64,000 nt of DNA. It comes from JBJXHG01 sp046160865 (lineage in GTDB: Bacteria > Planctomycetota > UBA1135 > GCA-002686595). Both the position numbers and the translations under genes were made by a program. Positions 45,966 through 54,720 of the stretch are shown here, one piece after another; positions within the stretch are counted from its first letter, which is position 1; the number at the start of each line of letters is the position of its first letter. Location: the NCBI GenBank assembly GCA_046160865.1, contig JBJXHG010000040.1, positions 57,100 to 121,099 on the forward strand. The letters run 5' to 3'. The notes beneath the pieces are model-generated. The model ran no database searches. It was not told the DNA's origin and saw nothing but the letters and a program-made list of their open reading frames with translations.

Positions 45966-46337
45966 ATGCGCATAGCACTCCTCGCTCTCCTATGCCTCGT
46001 ATCCTGCTCGGTTCCGCGTCGTCGCGCCGACGCGATGCCGGAAGCCGAACAGCCGATCGCGTGTTCTCTGACGCCCGGTCAATTGGCGGAACGCCGGGCG
46101 CAACTCGTCCCCGGCTTGATGGAGCGCGCTGCCGAAGTCACAGACCTGGACGACGGCTTGCGGATGCGTTTCGAGAGTCGCGCCGGTCTACTCGCTGAAC
46201 TCGCGACGATCATCGAGCAAGAGCGGACGTGCTGCAGCTTCCTGCGCTTCGCGATCACGGTAGAACCGGCTGGCGGGGCGGTTCACCTCGACGTGACCGG
46301 GCCGGCCGGCACGCGCGAATTCCTGCGCGCACTCTAG
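45966..46337 (+). CDS. Small lipoprotein with CCxFLRF motif
   Basis: 123 residues from ATG 45966. The leader MRIALLALLCLVSCS has a good lipobox (L-V-S-C). The mature domain reads IACSLTPGQLAERRAQLVPG, then LRMRFESRAGLLAELATIIE and ERTCCSFLRFAITVEPAGGA. That last pattern, a CC pair followed by F-L-R-F and then G-P-A-G-T-R-E-F-L, matches a small family often annotated as hypothetical and, as I recall, often found near metal or arsenic genes without a leader. Here the family domain seems to be exported and lipidated. The adjacent Cys pair could bind a soft metal (inference). It is convergent with the YnfA gene. Confidence 0.72.
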   Translation: MRIALLALLCLVSCSVPRRRADAMPEAEQPIACSLTPGQLAERRAQLVPGLMERAAEVTDLDDGLRMRFESRAGLLAELATIIEQERTCCSFLRFAITVEPAGGAVHLDVTGPAGTREFLRAL

Positions 46338-46352
46338 CAGCCAGTCTGCGCG

Positions 46353-46685
46353 CTACGTGCCGCGCGGAGCGAACGCGATGATCGCCATGCCCGCGAGTGC
46401 AACGCTCGCGCCGATCACGTCCCAGCGATCCGGCTTCGTCCCCTCGATCCACCACATCCAGAGGACTGCAACGGCGACGTAAACGCCACCGTATGCCGCG
46501 TATGCGCGCCCTGCTCCGAGCGACGGGTGCAAAGTGAGGAGCCACGCGAAGACGGCGAGGCTCATCGCTGCCGGCAACAGAAGCCACGGGCTCGCCGCAC
46601 GGCGGAGCCACAGATACGGCAAGTAGCAGCCAACGATCTCGGCGACTGCCGTTGCCATGAAGAGTGCGATTGTTCGTGCGACCAT
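46353..46685 (-). CDS. ynfA: YnfA family (UPF0060) membrane protein
   Basis: 110 residues from ATG 46685; an in-frame ATG 30 bases further upstream would exceed the usual length of about 108. Four hydrophobic helices are visible: IALFMATAVAEIVGCYLPYL, PWLLLPAAMSLAVFAWLLTL, YAAYGGVYVAVAVLWMWWIE and WDVIGASVALAGMAIIAF. The motifs AEIVGCYLPYLWLR and GRAYAAYGGVY are diagnostic of YnfA, a small inner-membrane protein that has been proposed to be an SMR-like exporter. It is convergent with the CCxFLRF lipoprotein, with 15 bases between stops. Confidence 0.9.
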   Translation of the reverse strand: MVARTIALFMATAVAEIVGCYLPYLWLRRAASPWLLLPAAMSLAVFAWLLTLHPSLGAGRAYAAYGGVYVAVAVLWMWWIEGTKPDRWDVIGASVALAGMAIIAFAPRGT

Positions 46686-46992
46686 AGCAGCCCGCGAGCC
46701 CCGGAGACTTTGCAACAGCTACACCGTCTCGGAAACAAGTGCGCGAACCTCCGGCTTCGAGTTCGCGATCGAGCGGAGTCCGACGCTCCGGCACGGTAGC
46801 GAAGCCGGGGGATGACCGGCAGCGCGAGGTTCTCGCTCTCGCCGGAATCCGGAGCGCGCTCGCGTCCGCGACGAAACACGTTGCGCAGACAGGCGTTCCG
46901 GGATTCAGCGCGCGTGCGCCGCTGGCCGAAGAGCCTGCGAGCGACACGCGCTCTGTCAGCTTCCTCGGCCTCTGCCGGACGGACCGCGATCG
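46686..46992. other. Divergent intergenic region between ynfA and the HDOD gene
   Basis: 307 bases. A perfect 9-base inverted repeat has arms 46751-46759 and 46800-46808, and the enclosed segment contains a smaller 5-bp stem. The region could hold promoters for both genes. No gene is convincing. Confidence 0.35.
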
Positions 46993-47865
46993 ATGGCTGC
47001 CCCGCACCAAAGTCCCCCGCTCCTCCTCCACGACCTGCGCGAGCGCCTGCTCGAGCGGGTCCGCTGCGGCCGCATCGAGCTGCCGCTGCTCAACGCGAGC
47101 GCGACGCAGGTGGTCAGCGTCTGCAGCGAGTCGTCGTGCGACGCGAAGCGGCTCGCGGACATCTTGCAGCGCGACCCCGCGCTCGCGGGTCACGTGCTGC
47201 GCGTCGCGAACTCGGCGGCGTACGCGCCGCGCGAGCCGATCGTCTCGCTCCAGCAGGCGATCAGCCGTCTCGGCTTCGACGTGATGTGCGACATCGCGCT
47301 CGCCGTTGCCGTGAAGGGAAAAATCTTCGACGCGAAGGGCTTCGAGGGCGAGCTGCGCGTGCTGTGGATCCACTCGGCGACGGCCGGCGTCTGGGCCAAG
47401 GAGGTCGCGCGCATGCGCCGCAAGAGCGTCGAAGGCGCGTTCCTCTCCGGCCTCTTGCACGACGTCGGCAAGCCCGTCGTGCTGCAAGCCTCGCTCGAGC
47501 TGTTCCGCGAGGCCGGCGTCCCGCCGCACGAAGCCGCGATCCACACCTGGATGGACGAGTTCCACGCCGACGTCGGCGCACAGCTGCTCTGCCGCTGGTC
47601 GATGCCGGACTGGATGCAGACGGCGGTTCGCTGGCACCACGAGCCCGAGCAAGCGCCGCGCGACGTCGCGGACGCGACCGACGTCGCGGCGACCGCCTGC
47701 CTCGCCGACTTGCTCGCGCACACGACGGCGAACAGCGGCAAGACGAGCATGGTCGAGCTGCGCCAGCACCACGTCCTCGCGCAGCTCGATATGTACGCGG
47801 ACGACCTCGACACGCTCGACGAGCGCCGCGACACGGTCGCCGAGCTCGCCCAGGCTTTCCGATGA
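46993..47865 (+). CDS. HDOD domain protein
   Basis: 290 residues from ATG 46993. The HDOD domain spans about residues 25-240: LPLLNASATQVVSVCSESSC, RDPALAGHVLRVANSAAYA, IVSLQQAISRLGFDVMCDIA, and FLSGLLHDVGKPVVL with an HD pair. WHHEPEQAP follows. HDOD proteins are cytoplasmic regulators of signalling, motility or cell-cycle events; they resemble HD hydrolases but usually lack phosphodiesterase activity. No GGDEF, EAL or receiver domain is attached. Its stop overlaps the next start (ATGA), so it is translated together with the transhydrogenase-like gene. The link between them is not explained by any known pathway. Confidence 0.88.
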   Translation: MAAPHQSPPLLLHDLRERLLERVRCGRIELPLLNASATQVVSVCSESSCDAKRLADILQRDPALAGHVLRVANSAAYAPREPIVSLQQAISRLGFDVMCDIALAVAVKGKIFDAKGFEGELRVLWIHSATAGVWAKEVARMRRKSVEGAFLSGLLHDVGKPVVLQASLELFREAGVPPHEAAIHTWMDEFHADVGAQLLCRWSMPDWMQTAVRWHHEPEQAPRDVADATDVAATACLADLLAHTTANSGKTSMVELRQHHVLAQLDMYADDLDTLDERRDTVAELAQAFR

Positions 47866-49277
47866 GTGACACCTCCGTGCGCTACGACGTGCTCGTCATC
47901 GGCGCCGGGCCCGCGGGCCAGAAGGCCGCCGTGCAAGGCGCGAAGGCCGGCCAGCGCGTGCTGATCGTCGAACGCGACAAAGCCGTCGGTGGCGAGTGCG
48001 TCCACCGCGGCACGATCCCGAGCAAGACGTTGCGCGAGAGCGCGATCTACCTGGCCGGATTGAAGCAACGCGCGTCGGGTCTCGTGCGCGACAACCTGAG
48101 CTCCGAGACGAAGGTCAAGAGCTTGATGAAGCGCCAAGGCGAGGTGCTCGCGTCGTACGAGCGCTACTTGACGCGTCAGCTCGAGCGCAACGGCATCGAG
48201 CTCTGGCACGGCCGCGCGCGGTTCGTGTCGCCGAACGAGATCGAGGTCACGGCCGTCGACGGCACGAAGCGTCGCGCGCAGGCGCAGATCGTGCTGATCG
48301 CGACGGGCTCGCGCCCGCGCAAGCCGGCGGACATCCCGGTCGACCACGAGCACATCCTCGACAGCGACTCGATCTTGTCGCTGATCTACTTGCCGGCGTC
48401 GCTGGTGGTCTTCGGCGCCGGCGTGATCGCGGCCGAGTTCGCGACGATCTTCCAAGCGCTCGGCGTCGCGGTGACGATGGTCGACAAGGGTGAGCGACCG
48501 CTCAGCTTCCTCGACGCGGAGATCACGAATCTCTTCGTCGCGCAGTTCGAGAAGGCCGGCGGGCGTTTCCTCGCGCGCCAGAAGCCGGTGAAGGTCGAAG
48601 CCGACGGTCTCGGCAAGGTCGTCACCGAGCTCGACGGCGGAGAGACGATCTGCACCGAGAAGGCGCTCGTCGCGCTCGGACGCATCGCGAGCCTCGCCGG
48701 AATCAACCTCGAAGCCGCCGGGCTCGCGCTCAACGAGCGCGGCTTCCTCTCCGTCGACGCGCACTGCCGCACCGCGGTGCCGCACATCTACGCCGCGGGC
48801 GACGTGATCGGTCCGCCCGCGCTCGCGACGGCGTCGATGGAGCAAGGCCGGCGCGCGATCCGGCATGCGCTGGGTCTGCCGCTCGGCACCGCGCTCGAAA
48901 CGATTCCGGTCGGCATCTACACCGTGCCCGAGATGGCGAGCGTCGGCCTCAGCGAAGCCGAGGCGACGCAGCGCTTCGGTGGCGCGGTCGTCGGACGCGC
49001 GCATTTCGCCGAGCTCGCACGCGGACAGATCAACGGCGACACCGAAGGTCTGCTCAAGCTCGTCGCCGACCCGCGCGGGCAGAAGCTGCTCGGCGCGCAG
49101 ATCATCGGCGAGGGTGCGGCGGAGCTGATCCACCTCGCGCAGATGGCGCTGATCGGCGGACTCGGGATCGACGCGTTCGTCGACAACAACTTCAACTTCC
49201 CGACGCTCGCCGAGGGTTATCGCGTCGCCGCGCTCGAGATCGCCGCGCAGCGCACCGTGCTGCGCGCGGTGGGTTGA
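47862..49277 (+). CDS. sthA: Soluble pyridine nucleotide transhydrogenase-like flavoprotein
   Basis: 471 residues from ATG 47862, overlapping the HDOD stop by 4 bases. FAD motif: DVLVIGAGPAGQKAAVQGAK. The segment GGECVHRGTIPSKTLRE has a single Cys where lipoamide dehydrogenases have CxxxxC, a hallmark of SthA. The NAD(P) site is VVFGAGVIAAEFATIFQALG. FAD contact YAAGDVIGPPALA and the dimerisation end FNFPTLAEGYRVAALEI complete the fold. SthA moves hydride between NADPH and NAD+, which would suit the oxidative pentose phosphate operon nearby. A related disulphide-reductase role cannot be excluded. Confidence 0.9.
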   Translation: MSDTSVRYDVLVIGAGPAGQKAAVQGAKAGQRVLIVERDKAVGGECVHRGTIPSKTLRESAIYLAGLKQRASGLVRDNLSSETKVKSLMKRQGEVLASYERYLTRQLERNGIELWHGRARFVSPNEIEVTAVDGTKRRAQAQIVLIATGSRPRKPADIPVDHEHILDSDSILSLIYLPASLVVFGAGVIAAEFATIFQALGVAVTMVDKGERPLSFLDAEITNLFVAQFEKAGGRFLARQKPVKVEADGLGKVVTELDGGETICTEKALVALGRIASLAGINLEAAGLALNERGFLSVDAHCRTAVPHIYAAGDVIGPPALATASMEQGRRAIRHALGLPLGTALETIPVGIYTVPEMASVGLSEAEATQRFGGAVVGRAHFAELARGQINGDTEGLLKLVADPRGQKLLGAQIIGEGAAELIHLAQMALIGGLGIDAFVDNNFNFPTLAEGYRVAALEIAAQRTVLRAVG

Positions 49278-49343
49278 GAGCGAACGAGTACGTCCCCGCC
49301 GGCCTTTGACCGAGACGCACGAGACGGAGACGTTCGCTCGATG

Positions 49344-49384
49344 CGGCGGAAACGACGCGCGCCCGGAACAGGCGCGCGCCGCCG
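49344..49384. terminator. Terminator-like hairpin
   Basis: An 8-bp inner stem (49356-49363 with 49371-49378, 7-base loop) is extended by a 6-bp outer stem (49344-49349 with 49379-49384). It lies between the convergent genes ending at 49277 and 49400 and has no T-run. Confidence 0.5.
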
Positions 49385-49399
49385 AATGACGATCCTCGC

Positions 49400-50437
49400 C
49401 TAGAACGTGAGTGCGACCGTCTTGGTCCCGCCGGGACTCGTGACCGAGTGAAACGTGTTGACCGTGTTCTGAGAGATGCCCCGCGTAACGGTCGGCGACA
49501 GATGGAGATAGTCAGTGACGCTGGTCACGTTGTTTCCACCCGCGCTCGGGTTCACAGCGGTCGGAGCGGTGCAGCCCGTGGACACGAGCGTCATGGTGCT
49601 CGTCGGGGGGCCAACGACGCTAACGGACGTCGCCGCGGACTGCACCCACCACTTCCAGAAAGGACCGAGCGGGAGGAGCCTTTGACTGACGGTTCGTACT
49701 CCGACCGTGTGATTGTTGGACCAGTTCGACGCCCAGGCATATCCCACGACTCGATACGTGTTCCCCGGTCCGTAGTAGCCGACGACCTTCCCCGTCTTGT
49801 TGAAATAGCACACGGCCAGATTCTGCGCGCCGTCCTGCGTGCCGTGCGACGGGAAGAAGACACCTGTTCCGTTCACGATCTGGCTCGTTCGCGGCGCAGT
49901 GAGCGCGTCGGCGGAGAGTTGATGGACGCCCTCTTCGTCGAACACGAGGAGCTTGCGACCGATGGCGAGCTCGCCATCGACGCTCAAGAGCGCCTGTAGA
50001 GCCGGGTCAGGAACCGTGATGTCCTCGATGCGGGTACCGCGAACGGTCACGCGAAACTCGTTCTCCTCGAGCTCCGTCCTCAGAGAGCGGAAGCCGTTGC
50101 TTTCTTCGATGGCACGCCGAGCAATGTTGTCATCCTGACCAACTTCTTGCGCGAGCTGCGACATGGCGACCGACGTGCTGTAGGCGTTCTGCATCGCCGC
50201 TTCATCCGTGAACCACAGCACGCCGTCACGTACGACGAATCCGGTTCGCGATGCGTTGCCGCCATCACGGTGATCCAGCGACACGAGCGCGTCCGGGTTG
50301 TCCGAAGCCTGAATCGTGGACGATCCGCTCGCGTGAGCGGCCAATGGGAATGCGAGCATCGCGAATGCGATGGAATGAACTCGCGAGATAGGACGGCGAT
50401 GAACGCCGATGCCTACATGACGACGGGAATTCGACAT
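49400..50437 (-). CDS. Secreted protein of unknown function
   Basis: 345 residues from ATG 50437, with AAGGAG 8 bases upstream. The N-terminus has several Arg/His, then a hydrophobic core (SIAFAMLAFPLAAHASG) ending in a signal peptidase site near residue 37. The mature part has a helical stretch (AMSQLAQEVGQDDNIARRAI) and then beta strands (FRVTVRGTRIEDITV, KLLVFDEEGVHQLSADAL, CYFNKTGKVVGYYGPGNTYR). The C-terminus is Thr/Ser/Val-rich. I recognise no family and no catalytic motif. It lacks the Cys-rich module. A 16-base perfect palindrome lies 63 bases upstream of the start. It stands alone between the transhydrogenase and the TMTC-like genes. Confidence 0.72.
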   Translation of the reverse strand: MSNSRRHVGIGVHRRPISRVHSIAFAMLAFPLAAHASGSSTIQASDNPDALVSLDHRDGGNASRTGFVVRDGVLWFTDEAAMQNAYSTSVAMSQLAQEVGQDDNIARRAIEESNGFRSLRTELEENEFRVTVRGTRIEDITVPDPALQALLSVDGELAIGRKLLVFDEEGVHQLSADALTAPRTSQIVNGTGVFFPSHGTQDGAQNLAVCYFNKTGKVVGYYGPGNTYRVVGYAWASNWSNNHTVGVRTVSQRLLPLGPFWKWWVQSAATSVSVVGPPTSTMTLVSTGCTAPTAVNPSAGGNNVTSVTDYLHLSPTVTRGISQNTVNTFHSVTSPGGTKTVALTF

Positions 50438-50757
50438 GATCAGCTCTCCTTGTTGTTCGATCGCATTCGAGAGCGCACTGCGCGCGCTCGACGCATCGAG
50501 TTGTCGATCGACAACAAGACGCGCGCCTTCGCAGGCTGGTTCCCCATCCTTGCCGTCGAAGGTCGCTCATGGGAAACGCGCGCTCTCGACGCATCGCCGA
50601 GTCAGGCAGCGTTCGCGCGCCGTGGCGAGAATCGCGCGAGTTCCCGCTGCCCGCACAAAACAATCGCGCTACTCGCTGCGTCACGCGCTGCAACCGGTGC
50701 TGGACGATCGAAGGCGCGTGGTTGCGCGATCACGCACGACGCGCGCGCAGACGCGCA
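50438..50757. other. Intergenic region upstream of the secreted-protein gene
   Basis: 320 bases between a minus-strand start (50437) and the end of the TMTC-like gene (50758). Apart from the palindrome at 50500-50515 I see nothing definite. It should contain the promoter of the gene starting at 50437 and the end of the upstream transcript. Confidence 0.4.
50500..50515. promoter_or_regulatory. 16-base perfect palindrome, candidate operator
   Basis: GTTGTCGATCGACAAC reads the same on both strands. It sits 63 bases upstream of the minus-strand start at 50437, where a repressor or activator dimer could bind. No second copy was noticed. Confidence 0.35.
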
Positions 50758-52614
50758 TCACTTCGCCGTCACACGCAGCTTCTCCAAGTTCCTGCGCGCA
50801 TCCTCGAACCCCGGTTGCACTCCGAGCGCGCGGCGGAAGTGCCGGCCCGCTTCGTCGACTTTGCCCTGCGTCGCGCACACGATGCCGAGATAATTGAGAA
50901 CGACCGCGTCGTTCGGCTCGCGCTGCAGCGCTTGCGTGTACAGGCGCGCGGCTTCGTCGAGCTTGCCCTGCACTTGACGGATCGCGCCGAGTCGCGCGTA
51001 CGCCGACGCCACTTCGGGCTTGCGCTCGATCACGCGCTCGAATTGAGCGGCGGCGGGCTCGAGCTGGTTCAGCTGCATCAGCGCCTCGCCGAGGCCGTGG
51101 TGCGATTCCCACTGCGGATTCGGATCCGCGAGCGCGGCGCGGTACTCGTCGACCGCTTCCTTCCAGCGGCTCTTGCGCATCAGCGCCGTGGCGAGATTGT
51201 GATGCGCCTCGTAGTGCAGCGGCCGGATGCGGATCGCGGCGCGGTAGTGCTCGATCGCGCCGTCGAGGTCGTCGCGCTCGAAGAGCAGGAGCCCGTACTT
51301 CATCTGTGCGCGCGCGCTGCGCGGCAGCTTCTCCACCGTGTCGGCCCAGATCGTGAGCTCGCTCTGGTAGTCGCGATTGCGCGCGTGCGCGGCGATGCCG
51401 AGCGGAAGGGCGAGCGCGAGCCCGGCTGCGAGGAACGCGAGCCCGCGCGCGCGCCGCACCCAGTACGCGCTGCCGACGAGCACGAGCACGACGATCGACG
51501 CGAGCGGCAAGTACATGCGGTGCTCGGTGACGACGTCGTTCGGAATCGGCACGAGGCTCGAGCTCGGTGCGAGCACGAGGAAGAACACGGCGCCGAGGAA
51601 ACCCCACGCCTTGCGGCGGATCACGCCCCACACCGACGCGAGCACGAGGAGCACGACGGGGATCGCGTACGGCAAGTACTCGCCCGGCGAGCTGCGCAGC
51701 GGCACGCCTTCGCCCGCGACGCCGTAGTCGAAGACGAGCGGCGACGGCCACACGGAGAGCTGCACGTAGTGCACGATCGCCCAGGCCTGCATCTTCATGT
51801 ACGCGAACGACGAGAGCTGCGCCGTCGCATCGGCGGCGAGCTTCATGCGCGGCGTCGATGCGATCAGCACGTAGAGCAGGATCCACGTCGACGCGAGCAG
51901 TCCGTGCAGTGCGCCACGCGCACGCCACGCGGCCTTGAAGCCGCCCGCCACGAAGATCGCGTCGAAGAGGAACGCGGCGATGGGCGCGCTCGCGAAGCTC
52001 TCCTTCGTCGCCATGCCGAGCACGCACGCGAGGAACGCGACCAAGGACCAGCGCGCACCGCCGCCGGTCGCACGGCGCGCGAGCGCGTAGAGCAGCGCGA
52101 GGTAGAACGCCGCGGCCATCGACTCGAGCCGCTGCACGATGAACGTGACGGCCTTCGTCTGCAGGGGATGGACGACCCACACCAGCGCGACCGCGAACGC
52201 GAGCGCGGTCTCCGATCCGTCGAAGCGTCGCTCGAAATACGCGAGGCGCAGCGTGCGGCGCACGAGTCCGAAGAGCAGCAAGCCCGCGGCGACGTGCACG
52301 GCTACGTTGACCGCGTGATAGCCCACGACGTTCAAGCCGCCGAGCGCGTAGTTCAGCGCGAAGCTGACGTTCGCCGCCGGACGACCCGCGATGCCGAGGT
52401 CGCGATCCCCTTCGAACACGAAGAGCTCCCAGATGGGCCAGAGCTGCCGGATCTGCGGGTTGTCGACGATGCTCGGCACGTCGTCGAACAAGAACGGCAC
52501 CGCGAAGCAGTTCGCGTACACGGCGAGCGTGCACGCGACGAGGATCCACGGCGCGAACCACGCTCCGCGTGCGGAGAGCGGCGGCGCGTCGTGCGCGGAG
52601 CGCGCGCTCTTCAT
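50758..52614 (-). CDS. TMTC-like multi-pass membrane protein with TPRs (copy 2)
   Basis: 618 residues from ATG 52614, which overlaps the preceding stop by 4 bases. The N-terminal 400 residues are a polytopic membrane region of about ten segments. It opens YANCFAVPFLFDDVPSIVDN, with the Asp pair expected of GT-C glycosyltransferases. HPLQTKAVTFIVQRLESMAA and GMATKESFASAPIAAFLFD match the pattern of TMTC/DUF1736 proteins. Residues about 410-618 are six TPRs (DLDGAIEHYRAAIRIRPLHY, KLDEAARLYTQALQREPNDA). In eukaryotes TMTCs are protein O-mannosyltransferases; in bacteria the role is unproven. The neighbour at 52611-54497 is a close paralogue. A role in glycosylating exported proteins is possible (inference). 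Confidence 0.82.
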   Translation of the reverse strand: MKSARSAHDAPPLSARGAWFAPWILVACTLAVYANCFAVPFLFDDVPSIVDNPQIRQLWPIWELFVFEGDRDLGIAGRPAANVSFALNYALGGLNVVGYHAVNVAVHVAAGLLLFGLVRRTLRLAYFERRFDGSETALAFAVALVWVVHPLQTKAVTFIVQRLESMAAAFYLALLYALARRATGGGARWSLVAFLACVLGMATKESFASAPIAAFLFDAIFVAGGFKAAWRARGALHGLLASTWILLYVLIASTPRMKLAADATAQLSSFAYMKMQAWAIVHYVQLSVWPSPLVFDYGVAGEGVPLRSSPGEYLPYAIPVVLLVLASVWGVIRRKAWGFLGAVFFLVLAPSSSLVPIPNDVVTEHRMYLPLASIVVLVLVGSAYWVRRARGLAFLAAGLALALPLGIAAHARNRDYQSELTIWADTVEKLPRSARAQMKYGLLLFERDDLDGAIEHYRAAIRIRPLHYEAHHNLATALMRKSRWKEAVDEYRAALADPNPQWESHHGLGEALMQLNQLEPAAAQFERVIERKPEVASAYARLGAIRQVQGKLDEAARLYTQALQREPNDAVVLNYLGIVCATQGKVDEAGRHFRRALGVQPGFEDARRNLEKLRVTAK

Positions 52615-54497
52615 CGTGGCGGAGCGAGCGAGCGCAGGTGGTCGAGGTTCGCGCGCGCGTCGGCGTTGCTCGGATCGGCGGCGACCGCGCGCTGCAGGTA
52701 CATCGCTGCGCGATCGAGTCGTCCTTGCTCAGCGCTCAGGATCCCGAGCATGTTCAGGAGCCGCGCGTCGTTCGGCATCGAGCGCAGCGCTTGCTCGAAG
52801 TGCTGCAGCGCTTCGGCCTGCTTGCCTTGCGTCTGCTTGAATGCGCCCAGGCGCAGGTGCGACTGCGGCTGCGCGGGATTGCGCTTCAACGTCTCCTCGA
52901 ACGACTGCATGGCACCGGCCGTGTCGCCCGCCGCGAGCAACGCCTCGGCCAAACCGTGGTGCGACGCCCAGGCCTCGGGCTCGAGCTCGAGCGCGCGGCG
53001 ATAGGCGCGGATCGCCTCGGCGATCTCACCCTTCTGCATCAGCGCGCTCGCGAGGTTGTGGTGCGCCTCCGAGTAGTCGGGACGCAGCTCCACCGCGCGC
53101 CGGTGACGCTCGATCGCGCCGTCGAAATCGTTCTCGGCGTACAGCGCGAGGCCGAAGTTCGTCTGCGCGCGCGCGCTGCCCGGACGCTTCTCGGCCGTGT
53201 CGGCCCAGATGGCGCGATCACTCGCGTAGTCGCGGTTGCGCGCGCGCGTCGCGCTCGCGAGCGGGATCGCGAGCAGCAGCGCCACGGCTGCGACGATCGA
53301 CGCGCCGCGTGCATTGCGCCCGGCGAGCAGTGCGAGCGCTGCGAACGCGAGCGTCGCGAGTGCGGCGAGCGGCAAGTAGAAGCGGTGCTCCGCGACCACG
53401 TCGAGGCGGATCGGCACGATGCTCGAGCTCGGCGCGAGGACGAGGAAGGCCGCCACCAACGGAAACGCCCACGGCTTGCGGCGCGCGGCGCCCCACGTAG
53501 CGGCGGCGGCGATCAGCGCGAGCGGAACGAAGTACGGCAGGTACTCCGACGCACGCGTGCGCAGCGGCACGCCGTCGCCCGCCATCCCGTAGTCGAACAC
53601 GAGCGGGCTCGGCCACAACGAGAGCCACGCGTAATGCGCGATGGCCCAGCTCTGCGTCGTCAGGTAATCGAGCGGTGGCAACGCGCCCGATGCTTCCGCG
53701 GCGACCTTCAAGCGCGCCGTCGAGAGCGTCAGCACGATCAGCAAGATCCACGTCGCCGCGAGCGCCGCGTGCAGCTTGCCGCGCTTGCGCAGCGCGTCGC
53801 GCCAGCCGTCCGCGAGGAACGTCGCGTCGAACACGATCGCCGCGATCGGCAGGCCGGCGCACGATTCCTTCGTCGCCATGCCACAGAGTGCGGAGAGGAC
53901 GGCGACCCACTTCCATCTCTTCACCGGAGCGGCGGCCGTCGCATCACGCAAGAGCGCGTACAGCGTGAGCACGAAGAACAGCGCCGCCATCGTCTCGATG
54001 CGCTGCACGACGAACGTGACCGACTTCGTTTGCAGCGGATGGACGAGCCACACGAGCGCGCTCGCGAACGCGACGGCGTCGGCCACGCTTGCGCAGCGGC
54101 CTTCGAAGCGCGCGAGCTTCAACGTGCGTCGCACGAGCCCGAAGAGCGCGAGCGCTACCGCGGCGTGGACGGCGAGGTTGAACGCGTGGTAGCTCGCGAC
54201 CGCGAGCCCGCCGTAGGCGTAGTTCAACGCGAACGAGATGTTGGGCAGTGGCCGCCCCGAGATCCCGATGTCGGCCTTGCCCGTGTACACGAGCAGGTCC
54301 CACGGCGGCCACGGCCTGCGCAGCCCGGGATTCTCGACGATGCTCGGGATGTCGTCGAAGAGGAACGGTACCGCGAACGTGTTCGCGTACGCCCAAGCGG
54401 CCGCCGCGATCAAGATCCAAGGCGCGAGGCGCGCGATCCACACGCTCGCATCGATCGAAGCGCTCGGCGCGGTCGCGTTCGTGTCGTTCTTTCGCAT
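52611..54497 (-). CDS. TMTC-like multi-pass membrane protein with TPRs (copy 1)
   Basis: 628 residues from ATG 54497. The layout is the same as the next gene: N-terminal cytoplasmic tail, polytopic region starting YANTFAVPFLFDDIPSIVEN, HPLQTKSVTFVVQRIETMAA, GMATKESCAGLPIAAIVFD and SLWPSPLVFDYGMAGDGVPL. About six TPRs follow from residue 420 (DFDGAIERHRRAVELRPDYS, RLDRAAMYLQRAVAADPSNA). The two proteins agree throughout, including the Asp-Asp motif of the first loop, so they arose by tandem duplication and both keep the putative active site. The stop overlaps the next start. The donor and acceptor are unknown. Confidence 0.82.
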   Translation of the reverse strand: MRKNDTNATAPSASIDASVWIARLAPWILIAAAAWAYANTFAVPFLFDDIPSIVENPGLRRPWPPWDLLVYTGKADIGISGRPLPNISFALNYAYGGLAVASYHAFNLAVHAAVALALFGLVRRTLKLARFEGRCASVADAVAFASALVWLVHPLQTKSVTFVVQRIETMAALFFVLTLYALLRDATAAAPVKRWKWVAVLSALCGMATKESCAGLPIAAIVFDATFLADGWRDALRKRGKLHAALAATWILLIVLTLSTARLKVAAEASGALPPLDYLTTQSWAIAHYAWLSLWPSPLVFDYGMAGDGVPLRTRASEYLPYFVPLALIAAAATWGAARRKPWAFPLVAAFLVLAPSSSIVPIRLDVVAEHRFYLPLAALATLAFAALALLAGRNARGASIVAAVALLLAIPLASATRARNRDYASDRAIWADTAEKRPGSARAQTNFGLALYAENDFDGAIERHRRAVELRPDYSEAHHNLASALMQKGEIAEAIRAYRRALELEPEAWASHHGLAEALLAAGDTAGAMQSFEETLKRNPAQPQSHLRLGAFKQTQGKQAEALQHFEQALRSMPNDARLLNMLGILSAEQGRLDRAAMYLQRAVAADPSNADARANLDHLRSLAPPR

Positions 54498-54720
54498 GGT
54501 GAAGGCGAGGAGCGTACCTCATGCGCGATCCTGCGCGGAGCGCGCCTCGCGCGCGTAGCGCTTCGAACGGCGCGGCCGCTCGTTGCCGTTGCGGCACAGC
54601 TGCCTTGGCGCAGTGCGCGACATCCCGTGGAGTGCGTCGTGCACTTCGGCTCCGAACGACTTTCGCTGCGACGCGCACCGCACGCCGACTCCGGCACGGT
54701 CGCGCGCTATCATCCCGCGC

